A stretch of 64,000 bases of DNA from Candidatus Nitrosotenuis aquarius. Lineage in GTDB: Archaea > Thermoproteota > Nitrososphaeria > Nitrososphaerales > Nitrosopumilaceae. Under the pieces are notes generated by a model. It was not told the origin of the DNA. It saw only the letters and a list, made by a program, of their open reading frames with translations, and did not search any database. The position numbers were made by a program, and so were the translations under genes. Below, piece by piece: positions 57,115-64,000 of this stretch. Positions within the stretch are counted from its first letter, which is position 1. Each line of letters opens with the position of its first letter. The DNA is taken from NCBI RefSeq assembly GCF_002787055.1, contig NZ_CP024808.1:1452328-1516327 (forward strand), given 5' to 3'.

Positions 57115-58545
57115 TTGGAAATTAAAGAAGGATTAACTTTTGATGATGTTCTTCTTGTGCCAAAATATTCAAACATCACGACCAGATCGCAAACAGATCT
57201 GAGAACAAAGTTATCCAAGAACATCTCACTTAACATTCCTCTAATTAGCGCAAACATGGATACCGTAACAGAGTCTGCCATGGCAATTGCTATGGCAAGA
57301 GAGGGAGGAATTGGAATAATCCACCGATTCCTAACCGTTGAAGAAGAAGTAGAAGAAGTGCTCAAGGTAAAGCGATCTGCAAGCGTAATGATAGAAAACC
57401 CATACACAATATCTCCTGATCAATCGACCAGAGATGCTATCTCTTACATGCAGGAAAAAGGAGTTTCTGGATTACTGGTGGTAAAAGACTCTAAACTGGC
57501 AGGGATTTTGACGCACAGGGATGTAATGTTCGAGTCGGAATCAAACAAGCTAGTCCGAGATATCATGACAAAGGATGTCATTACAGCAAAACCCGGAATT
57601 AATCTAGTTGAGGCAAAGGAAATCCTGCGTCAGCACAGAATAGAAAAACTTCCTCTAGTCGATGATTCAGGCCAAGTCAGAGGTCTGGTCACAAGCAAGG
57701 ACATAACTCACAATGAAAACTATCCAAATGCGTCCAAGGACAAAAAGGGCAGGCCGCTTGTCGGCGCAGCAGTAGGCGTCAAAGGCGACTTTATGGAGCG
57801 AACCGAGGCATTACTGGAAGCAGATGCCGATGTTATTGTAGTAGATATTGCACACGGCCACAGCGAAAACGCAATTACCACGATCAAAAATATCAAAAAG
57901 GCATTTCCAAACTGCGAGCTAATCGCAGGAAATGTAGCTACTGCACATGGCGCAGAAGATTTGATAAAGGCAGGAGTCGATGCAGTAAAGGTTGGCGTCG
58001 GCTCTGGCTCTATTTGCATTACTCGTGTGATTACCGGTTCTGGCGTTCCGCAGCTAACTGCAGTGTATGACTGCGCTCAGGTCGGCAAAAAATATGACAT
58101 TCCAATAATTTCCGACGGTGGCACTAGGACCTCAGGCGATCTCACAAAAGCACTTGCAGCCGGCGCATCAACTGTGATGGTTGGAAGCCTCTTTGGCGGA
58201 ACCGACGAAAGTCCTGGTTCTTTTGTAATGAAAAATGGCAAGCGCTACAAGATCTATAGGGGCATGGCATCATTTTATGCAGCACTTGGAAGAAAATCAA
58301 AGGAAACAGGAAATGTAGCAATCAATGATGACCTCAATGATTATGTGGCAGAGGGAGTAGAGGCAATGGTTCCATACAAGGGCACAGTGACTGACATCAT
58401 AAAGCAGCTAAGTGGTGGCGTGCGTTCTGGCCTGAGTTATTGCGGAGCACACACCATACCGCAAATGCAGCAAAATGCAGAATTTATCAAAATGTCGCGA
58501 GCAGGATTTGCCGAAAGCCAACCACATGACGTGGATTTGATGTAA
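57115..58545 (+). CDS. guaB: Inosine-5'-monophosphate dehydrogenase
   Basis: 476 aa from TTG. TIM barrel interrupted by a CBS pair (~90-205). Catalytic loop [20 protein letters not shown] with Cys ~302; phosphate site [20 protein letters not shown]; flap [14 protein letters not shown]. Makes XMP for GuaA. Confidence 0.97.
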   Translation: MEIKEGLTFDDVLLVPKYSNITTRSQTDLRTKLSKNISLNIPLISANMDTVTESAMAIAMAREGGIGIIHRFLTVEEEVEEVLKVKRSASVMIENPYTISPDQSTRDAISYMQEKGVSGLLVVKDSKLAGILTHRDVMFESESNKLVRDIMTKDVITAKPGINLVEAKEILRQHRIEKLPLVDDSGQVRGLVTSKDITHNENYPNASKDKKGRPLVGAAVGVKGDFMERTEALLEADADVIVVDIAHGHSENAITTIKNIKKAFPNCELIAGNVATAHGAEDLIKAGVDAVKVGVGSGSICITRVITGSGVPQLTAVYDCAQVGKKYDIPIISDGGTRTSGDLTKALAAGASTVMVGSLFGGTDESPGSFVMKNGKRYKIYRGMASFYAALGRKSKETGNVAINDDLNDYVAEGVEAMVPYKGTVTDIIKQLSGGVRSGLSYCGAHTIPQMQQNAEFIKMSRAGFAESQPHDVDLM

Positions 58546-58577
58546 GTTTTTTATTGTGTAGTATTGGATAACAGTTC

Positions 58578-59042
58578 GTGCTCAATAAATTCACAATAGC
58601 AGGAATTGGAATTGGCGCTGTAATCATTGCAATTGGTGCCTATGCACTAGTTACCTCACTAGGGCTCCAAACCGTCACACTAGATGACAAGGTAGATGTG
58701 ACTAAATCAGTGTCGTACCAATTTCTAGCACCAAAGAGCTCACACCAGAATTTCAAGGTAATTGGTGAAAAATTTCATGTGAAATTAGAGACACCGGGTA
58801 GTGGAATCCAAAAGGATGAGGATTTCAAAAATGAAATCACGTTTGATTGGTATGTCCTACAGGAAGGCACAAACACAATCAAAATAACAAATGTCGGCCA
58901 AACCGAGCTTCAAGTCACTGGAACATTCCAAAAGAACACTGATCCGCTGTTATTCACATATCACTTTATGGTGATTACTGCAGGAATTGTGATAATCGGC
59001 TTTAGTGCTGCATTTAGCGTCAGAAAACCAAAAGGATTCTAG
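58578..59042 (+). CDS. Membrane hypothetical protein with extracytoplasmic domain
   Basis: 154 aa from GTG. Spans at ~5-28 and ~128-148 enclose a strand-rich domain of ~95 residues. The C-terminus is short and basic. Pattern like other small two-span thaumarchaeal surface proteins. Overlaps the convergent pheA by 4 nt. Confidence 0.6.
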   Translation: MLNKFTIAGIGIGAVIIAIGAYALVTSLGLQTVTLDDKVDVTKSVSYQFLAPKSSHQNFKVIGEKFHVKLETPGSGIQKDEDFKNEITFDWYVLQEGTNTIKITNVGQTELQVTGTFQKNTDPLLFTYHFMVITAGIVIIGFSAAFSVRKPKGF

Positions 59043-59845
59043 GGCAGTTTTGCCTTTTTGTAAGAGCCTAATATTTTGAGGAATATGCACTGTTTGTTTA
59101 TTTTCTGTAGCAGCTCTGTTATTTTCTGGTCATTTTGGTTTCCATCGAAATCCACGTAAAAGTTGTATTCCCAAGGGGTGCTCTTGTTGGGCCTTGACTC
59201 TATCTTTGTTAGGTTGATCTTGTAGTCATTGAATTCCTTTAGTATGTTAAAGAGTGCCCCAGCTTCGTGCTTTACTGAAAATATTATTGATGTCTTGTCG
59301 CCGTCTTGGACTTTGGTTTTGGATAATACCAAGAATCTAGTATAGTTGTTTGTATTGTCTTCGATTCCTTCTAGTATTGTGGGCACGCCGTGTATGTCGG
59401 ATGCACGCTTACTTGCAATGCACGCGATATTTTTTTTGTCTAGTTCTTTTATTATCTTGACACTTCCCGCAGTGTCATATGCTGGAATTGGAGTAAGCCT
59501 GTATTTTTGAATGAATTTTCTGCACTGTCCCAATGCCTGAGGATGCGAATAAACCGTGTCGATGTTTTCCAGCCTGTCAAATCCTATTAGACAGTGCCTT
59601 ACCCTGTAGTAAATCTCTCCCACCACTGACAAATTGGTTGACAGCAGCAAGTCATAGCTCTCACCTACGCTTCCTTCAAGTGAATTTTCTACCGGCAGAA
59701 CGGAATATTGGGTCTTTTCGTTTTCAGTTGATTCTATTGTTTCTGCAAATGTGTGACATGGAATGGTTTCAGAGTCTGCAAAAAACGTCACGGCCGCATC
59801 CTCGCTATAAGCACCTCGTTCTCCCTGGAACGATATCTTTGGCAT
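59039..59845 (-). CDS. pheA: Prephenate dehydratase
   Basis: 268 aa. Catalytic domain ~1-180: ISFQGERGAYSEDAAVTFF, PVENSLEGSVGESYDLLL, the T-R-F motif in YTRFLVL. ACT domain ~190-268 (IIFSVKHEAGALFNILKEFN; KIESRPNKSTPWEYNFYVDF) for phenylalanine feedback. ATG start. Co-directional with csl4, 1-nt gap. Confidence 0.95.
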   Translation of the reverse strand: MPKISFQGERGAYSEDAAVTFFADSETIPCHTFAETIESTENEKTQYSVLPVENSLEGSVGESYDLLLSTNLSVVGEIYYRVRHCLIGFDRLENIDTVYSHPQALGQCRKFIQKYRLTPIPAYDTAGSVKIIKELDKKNIACIASKRASDIHGVPTILEGIEDNTNNYTRFLVLSKTKVQDGDKTSIIFSVKHEAGALFNILKEFNDYKINLTKIESRPNKSTPWEYNFYVDFDGNQNDQKITELLQKINKQCIFLKILGSYKKAKLP

Positions 59846-59846
59846 T

Positions 59847-60392
59847 TTATTCTCGTAACTTTACAAAGTCTGCCTTTTCATAGTTGGTAGATATCTTTCG
59901 ATCTTCCATGTATCCACAATTGGGGCACTTTACTCTGTCTCGAAGCGGCACAACATTGCCTGCACAAACATTACATTTTGTAAACAATACTCCTAGTTCT
60001 GGCTCGTCAATTGTGGCATGAATTGCGCCGTTGAGATGTGTCTCTACCTTTAGTGCTACCACATCGTTCATTCTTGCAATGATTCTTTTTCTGTCCGGGT
60101 TTTGGCAAATGCATTCAACGCCAGACGAGTTTGGTTTACCATTAAGATAACGAATCGCAACTGCAATCATTGATGGAAGCATCATGGCTACTGTACCAAT
60201 GACAATGTCGCCTTTTTTTGGAATGGATAGCTGCTTGCCGTTTCTTACCTGGACTAGTCTTGCCTTTTTGTCCAAATCAACCATTCCTGCAGATGAAGCT
60301 CGTATTGTCTCCCCATCATCAAATGTGTTGGGTCCACCTTCTATTTCCTCAATTAATCCCAGCTTGTCGCCAGGCATAACAAAATCCGTCAT
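59847..60392 (-). CDS. csl4: Exosome subunit Csl4
   Basis: 181 aa. N-terminal domain with PGDKLGLIEEIEGGPNTFDD, central S1 domain (KGDIVIGTVAMMLPSMIAVA), C-terminal zinc ribbon C-N-V-C and C-P-N-C. Forms the RNA-binding cap of the archaeal exosome. Confidence 0.93.
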   Translation of the reverse strand: MTDFVMPGDKLGLIEEIEGGPNTFDDGETIRASSAGMVDLDKKARLVQVRNGKQLSIPKKGDIVIGTVAMMLPSMIAVAIRYLNGKPNSSGVECICQNPDRKRIIARMNDVVALKVETHLNGAIHATIDEPELGVLFTKCNVCAGNVVPLRDRVKCPNCGYMEDRKISTNYEKADFVKLRE

Positions 60393-60430
60393 GACTATCT
60401 TCTTTATAGTTGGCTAATAATTCTTTATGG

Positions 60431-60799
60431 CTAGATTTCAGACTCGCAGACTTGGATGTCTTTTAGGATGTCTCTGCCGTCATCGTCTACTATGGATGGT
60501 GCGACAAGGCAGATCTTGCCGTTCTTTCTTTTGCAGTACAATTCTGATTCGTTGTTGTCCTTGTCGCGTGCCCAAAAGGAATGTGTTTGTGAGAAATTGG
60601 GGCTCTGGCCGCTTTTTTCGTAGATCTCCTCGGCCGTCCAGACTTGGTCCCGCACAACAGAACTTGTTCCAAGCTTCATTCCCTTTATTGCAACGATGTC
60701 GCCTTCCTCATCCTTTATGATGCAGCTTACGTGAATCCTAGCCTTTGGATATCGAATAAAGTTCTTTTTTGCATGTGAGAAGTTGTTTTTTCGTGCCAT
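60431..60799 (-). CDS. Hypothetical protein
   Basis: 122 aa, basic N-terminus (ARKNNFSHAKKNFIRYPKAR), then strands (IHVSCIIKDEEGDIVAIKGM) and a mixed C-terminus with C-V. It looks like a small beta-barrel-type nucleic-acid-binding protein, but no family is recognised. It ends 38 nt before csl4 and may share its transcript. 60800-60901 holds nothing I can support. Confidence 0.58.
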   Translation of the reverse strand: MARKNNFSHAKKNFIRYPKARIHVSCIIKDEEGDIVAIKGMKLGTSSVVRDQVWTAEEIYEKSGQSPNFSQTHSFWARDKDNNESELYCKRKNGKICLVAPSIVDDDGRDILKDIQVCESEI

Positions 60800-60901
60800 T
60801 TACATCAATTATAGAAAACGAAAATGTTTGCTCTCAAGTTACTTCCTTGTCGAAAAAAACTTTCGAGTTCTTCAATATTAACATTATTGTTGGTATAATG
60901 A

Positions 60902-61897
60902 TCAAAGCCAGTGCGGAATCTGCAAATAATCATCAATGTTTTCATGTCGCAGTATTTTGAGCAACGCGTTTGCTTGGGGAGTTGACAAAACAGGCTTGTC
61001 AAACTGATTGTCAGTTGAAATTCTGGGGCATGCAACTTGGATGAAAGCATCTATTCCCTTTAGGTTGCGCAGTCTTTCGTTTGTAATGTCAGTTAGGGCA
61101 AAGAGCTGCACAACCTTTCCTTCTTTTTCTAGCTCGCGCTTGAATTTTAGTGCAAAGGTTTTGGAAATCTGGCCTTCCTTTAGCCCTACAATGATTCCAA
61201 ATGTTGTGGCTTCAGCTGCCTTGTATATTGAAAGAGTTGCTTTTCTCTGCAACATTTGAGCAAATTCCGTAACATCTCTCACCTCATTGAAATATGGGTC
61301 CAAGACATATGTGGGCTTGTTTGTGGACAGCGCAAGACCCGATGCATGAAAATTGCTTTGACCCATGAACACGTTTGCATCTACTTGATCTCTTACTTCC
61401 ATTGCCGGATAAAACTCGCAACCAAAGACCTGGCCATCGTTTAACTGGCCTTTCCCTTTTCCTATTCTGACTGTGACTCCATTGTTTTCAAGAATCGTCC
61501 TGACTGAATCTACCTGATTTAGGTGCTGACTGTCGGTTACCAGTGATATTGTTTTTCCTCTTAGCATTTCTGCACATTTTGCAGCCACGCCATCAAAAGA
61601 AACATCGTCAAAGGCGTCAATCATAAAGACATTTTTTTCAAGACTTGGCATGTTTATTGTGTGACCAATATTGAAAAGAATTTCTGCACCTAGGACCTTG
61701 GCGCCATTTGAATTCAGATCACATGTTCCCCATGTGGTGTCTGCCAATACATATGCAGGAATTCCAAATCGATTCATGATGTTTGTTGCAGTTTCCTGAA
61801 CTCTTGGCAACATTCCGTCTGGACCGTTTAGCGCAACAGAAACCGGCTTGCGCTCTTCTATTATTTGAAAAATTGTCTTTTCGTCTATTACTATCAT
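60902..61897 (-). CDS. dph2: Diphthamide synthesis protein Dph2
   Basis: 331 aa. Three conserved cysteines for the 4Fe-4S cluster are visible: TWGTCDLN (C59), FGCEFYPAM (~163) and VACPRIS (~285). It is the radical-type enzyme that transfers the 3-amino-3-carboxypropyl group of SAM to a His of EF2. ATG start. Confidence 0.92.
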   Translation of the reverse strand: MIVIDEKTIFQIIEERKPVSVALNGPDGMLPRVQETATNIMNRFGIPAYVLADTTWGTCDLNSNGAKVLGAEILFNIGHTINMPSLEKNVFMIDAFDDVSFDGVAAKCAEMLRGKTISLVTDSQHLNQVDSVRTILENNGVTVRIGKGKGQLNDGQVFGCEFYPAMEVRDQVDANVFMGQSNFHASGLALSTNKPTYVLDPYFNEVRDVTEFAQMLQRKATLSIYKAAEATTFGIIVGLKEGQISKTFALKFKRELEKEGKVVQLFALTDITNERLRNLKGIDAFIQVACPRISTDNQFDKPVLSTPQANALLKILRHENIDDYLQIPHWL

Positions 61898-61977
61898 GGA
61901 ATGGATAACAAACCTTTGATTTTAATTTAAACCAAACTATGGCAAATCACAAATGTTGGTTGTGATTCTGATTATCA

Positions 61978-63300
61978 GTGAAAAACACAACACTCAACAT
62001 TGGATTTGATGACACAGACTCACCAAAAGGAATGTGCACAACTTATCTTGCATACAAGCTAGTCAATTCACTAAAGCAAGACAATGTAAAATTTCTGGAC
62101 TATCCAAGACTAATCAGGTTCAATCCCAACATTCCGTGGAAAACCCGTGGCAACGGAGCAGTCTCACTCAAAGTAGAAACTAAAAACCCTGAAAAAGTAA
62201 AAAGCAAGGTAATCAAATTTGTAACAAAATTCTCTGATCTAAAAAATGGCGCAAACCCAGGAGTTGTATTTTATGAGAACAATTCCATTCCGCAAGAATT
62301 CACAGAACTGAGCAAAAAGGCACTATGGAGTCTAATTAGCAGAAGTCAGATAAAAAAATTCATCTCAAAGCATAATTTAGAATCATTTCACATTGGTAAC
62401 GGCCAAGGACTGGTTGGTGCACTGGGTGCAATCGGTTACCAGTTTGACGACCATACATTTGAGCTTCTCAGCTATAGGAAAAAATCTCAATTTGGAAAAA
62501 AACGCAACATTGTACCATCAAGCGTCAAACAAATGCAGGAAAAAACATACCCCAAAACATTCAACAGCTTTGATACAAAAAAGGAGAAAATTATCTTTGC
62601 ACCACATGGCCCGGATCCAGTTTTCTTTGGGATACGGGGAGAAGATGTTGATTCACTGTTTGATGCATCAAAGATGATTCAAACAAAAGAAAAGCCAGTA
62701 GGTCATCTCATTTTCAAATCAAATCAGGGGACAGGTGATCACCTCCAAAACGAGCTAGAAATTGATTCAATCAAACCCTATTCTTCCGGGGTTATAGTGG
62801 GAGTAGTCTGTGGCGAGCCGACAATTGAGCAGGGCGGACACATCAAGTTTGTCATATCAAAAAACGGTTCCGAGCTGACCTGTTTTGTGTACAAGCCAAC
62901 CGGCATAACCAATGATGCGGCCCAATTAATCAAAGGTGATCAGATCCGAGTAGGGGGTGGAATACGAAGGTCGTCTGCAAAACATGGAAGAGTGCTCAAC
63001 GTAGAGTTCTTTGAAGTATTAAAACTGCAAAAAAAGACAATACTGACAAATCCAACATGTTTCAAATGCAACAAAAAGATGAAGTCAAAGGGCCGCAATC
63101 AGGGATTTGAATGCAAAAGATGTGGCAAAAATGCAACAAAAAAAATAACTCTAGTGTTGCCAAGAAAGATCAAAAATCAACTATACATTCCACAATCCTC
63201 AGCACACAGACACCTGACCAGACCACGGCAACGAATCCATGTCACAAACAAGAATACGAAATTTGTAAATTCCTCAAAATGGATTTCAAATTATAATTAA
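61978..63300 (+). CDS. tiaS: tRNA(Ile2) 2-agmatinylcytidine synthetase
   Basis: 440 aa from GTG. IGFDDTDSPKGMCTTYLAYK at the start, FHIGNGQGLVGALGAIGY, an OB-fold segment (~290-350) and C-terminal zinc ribbon (C-F-K-C, C-K-R-C). Modifies C34 of tRNA-Ile(CAU) with agmatine so it reads AUA. It sits next to an initiator tRNA-Met gene, the other CAU-type tRNA. Confidence 0.95.
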   Translation: MKNTTLNIGFDDTDSPKGMCTTYLAYKLVNSLKQDNVKFLDYPRLIRFNPNIPWKTRGNGAVSLKVETKNPEKVKSKVIKFVTKFSDLKNGANPGVVFYENNSIPQEFTELSKKALWSLISRSQIKKFISKHNLESFHIGNGQGLVGALGAIGYQFDDHTFELLSYRKKSQFGKKRNIVPSSVKQMQEKTYPKTFNSFDTKKEKIIFAPHGPDPVFFGIRGEDVDSLFDASKMIQTKEKPVGHLIFKSNQGTGDHLQNELEIDSIKPYSSGVIVGVVCGEPTIEQGGHIKFVISKNGSELTCFVYKPTGITNDAAQLIKGDQIRVGGGIRRSSAKHGRVLNVEFFEVLKLQKKTILTNPTCFKCNKKMKSKGRNQGFECKRCGKNATKKITLVLPRKIKNQLYIPQSSAHRHLTRPRQRIHVTNKNTKFVNSSKWISNYN

Positions 63301-63340
63301 GTACTAGCGGGGAGTAGATTTGAACTACTGATCTGCGGGT

Positions 63341-63357
63341 TTCACATCATGGATGAT
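63341..63357 (-). other. tRNA intron at position 37/38 (17 nt)
   Basis: Canonical archaeal position. The intron holds the self-complementary ATCAT-CC-ATGAT and would be cut from a bulge-helix-bulge. Confidence 0.75.
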
Positions 63358-63377
63358 TATGAGCCCGCCGGGATGAC

Positions 63378-63395
63378 TTTGTCCTGAAAGACAGT
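63378..63395 (-). other. tRNA intron in D-loop (18 nt)
   Basis: Non-canonical, around positions 18/19. GAC-T-GTC ... GAC-AAA-GTC pairing gives a bulge-helix-bulge-like fold. Its removal restores A13:U22 and the G18-G19 of the D-loop. Confidence 0.7.
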
Positions 63396-63494
63396 CTGAC
63401 TTCCCCACCCCGCTGACTAAAATTGGGTCTAGCAGTGATATATACACTCTCATTTTTGCAAATAATTAATAGGATTTTCAAAACCTCATTTTCT

Positions 63495-64000
63495 GTGAAC
63501 AAAAAACTGCGAATCGCAGGGATTCTGGCGGCACTTGCGGCATCTGCAATAATTCTGACATCCCCATCACAATCTCCACCGTTGCCTCCACCAACACCGT
63601 CTCAAGACCAGTCAATCAAGACGCTTGCAACAGACCTCAAAAAGCCATGGGCAATGGCATTTTCTGGTGATCGGATTTTTCTTACAGAAAAAGAAGGCGA
63701 TATCAGAGTAATTCAGTCTGATGCGTTATTATCAGAACCGTTGGCCTCTATTCGAGCAGCCAAGATACATGGAGGAGGACTGCTTGGCATAACAACACAT
63801 CCAGATTTTGAGAACAATCACTTTTTGTACATTTACTATACTTATTTGGAAAATGAACAGCTCTGGAACAAGGTTTTACGAATCACAGAATCTGACAACA
63901 AGATCAAAGATGTAACAACTATAATAGACAAAATTCCCGGCTCGCAATTTTACAATGGTGGAGTAATAAAGTTCGGCCCTGATGGAAAATTATATGTCGC
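63495..64000 (+). CDS. PQQ-dependent sugar dehydrogenase-like protein (partial)
   Basis: 168 complete codons from GTG, running off the window. Signal peptide ~1-20, Pro-rich linker, then LATDLKKPWAMAFSGDRIFL, TEKEGDI, and HGGGLLGITTHPDFENNHFL typical of the glucose/sorbosone dehydrogenase beta-propeller. Extracellular oxidoreductase of sugars or other alcohols; cofactor not verifiable here. Confidence 0.85.
   Translation, partial: MNKKLRIAGILAALAASAIILTSPSQSPPLPPPTPSQDQSIKTLATDLKKPWAMAFSGDRIFLTEKEGDIRVIQSDALLSEPLASIRAAKIHGGGLLGITTHPDFENNHFLYIYYTYLENEQLWNKVLRITESDNKIKDVTTIIDKIPGSQFYNGGVIKFGPDGKLYV

Larger units (their letters stand above)
63305..63414 (-). tRNA. Initiator tRNA-Met (CAU) with two introns
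   Basis: Acceptor AGCGGGG/CCCCGCT with the archaeal-initiator A1:U72 pair; anticodon stem GCGGG/CCCGC containing three G:C pairs; loop CUCAUAA; T arm AGTAG-TTCAAAT-CTACT; discriminator A, CCA not encoded. The gene is 110 nt; removing 18 nt in the D-loop (63378-63395) and 17 nt after position 37 (63341-63357) gives a normal 75-nt tRNA. Exact splice sites may shift by a base. Confidence 0.88.

Overview
The window looks like a chromosome segment of an ammonia-oxidising thaumarchaeon (Nitrososphaerota), most likely Nitrosopumilales (Nitrosotenuis/Nitrosarchaeum-like). Archaeal markers are a TFB, thermosome, S27e and L44e, exosome Csl4, Dph2, TiaS, archaeal MptE, PAC2, many leaderless ATG/GTG/TTG starts about 25-30 nt after TATA boxes, and an intron-bearing initiator tRNA. 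Thaumarchaeal markers are Amt with several P-II proteins, strings of CBS-domain and UspA proteins, phasin-like proteins, a PEF-type C-terminal sorting signal, and secreted proteins carrying repeated W-W / F-W, D-F-V-x-G-I modules. The genus is inference.

Layout. 0.1-9.6 kb: stress and regulation genes (CBS proteins, small heat shock proteins, PAC2, DUF151 nuclease, UspA, twin winged-helix regulators) with several tiny zinc proteins. 9.7-17.2 kb: a large secreted protein, then nitrogen sensing: three divergent P-II proteins, Amt, UspA/CBS, TFB and an AbrB-like protein. 17.4-24.7 kb: MFS exporter, UspA, SEC-C and HxlR proteins, two phasin-like proteins, an aldehyde dehydrogenase and a secreted HExxH protein. 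24.7-32.8 kb: an accessory island described below. 32.9-36.2 kb: a pentameric ligand-gated ion channel homologue apparently co-transcribed with a DASS-type transporter and a CaCA cation exchanger. 37.1-38.2 kb: decaying genes (a UspA remnant, a DUF389 pseudogene). 38.3-42.4 kb: UspA proteins, RHH protein, CtaB, an Lrp/AsnC gene with an early stop, and an aspartate-semialdehyde dehydrogenase. 42.5-46.6 kb: a cobalamin operon. 46.6-63.3 kb: core housekeeping (ribosomal proteins, adenine deaminase, thermosome, ROK kinase, GuaA, MptE, DHPS, GuaB, PheA, Csl4, Dph2, TiaS, tRNA-iMet). A PQQ-type dehydrogenase runs off the right edge.

The most interesting region is 24.7-32.8 kb. Ten intergenic sites carry the 13-bp element AAGGCATRCCGCA (one 12-bp variant). 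In eight of them it lies exactly 16 nt upstream of a TATA-like box, in the other two 15 nt. Most then have an ATG 25-30 nt further on. The transcription units so driven are mainly a tiny Cys-rich, zinc-ribbon-like protein followed by a secreted protein, and three of the secreted proteins share one two-cysteine domain. A membrane sensor histidine kinase and a receiver protein lie in the middle. One copy of the element covers the start codon of a gene with a winged-helix-like N-terminus (27620), a natural candidate for its regulator. I know of no description of such a system; the functional reading is inference.
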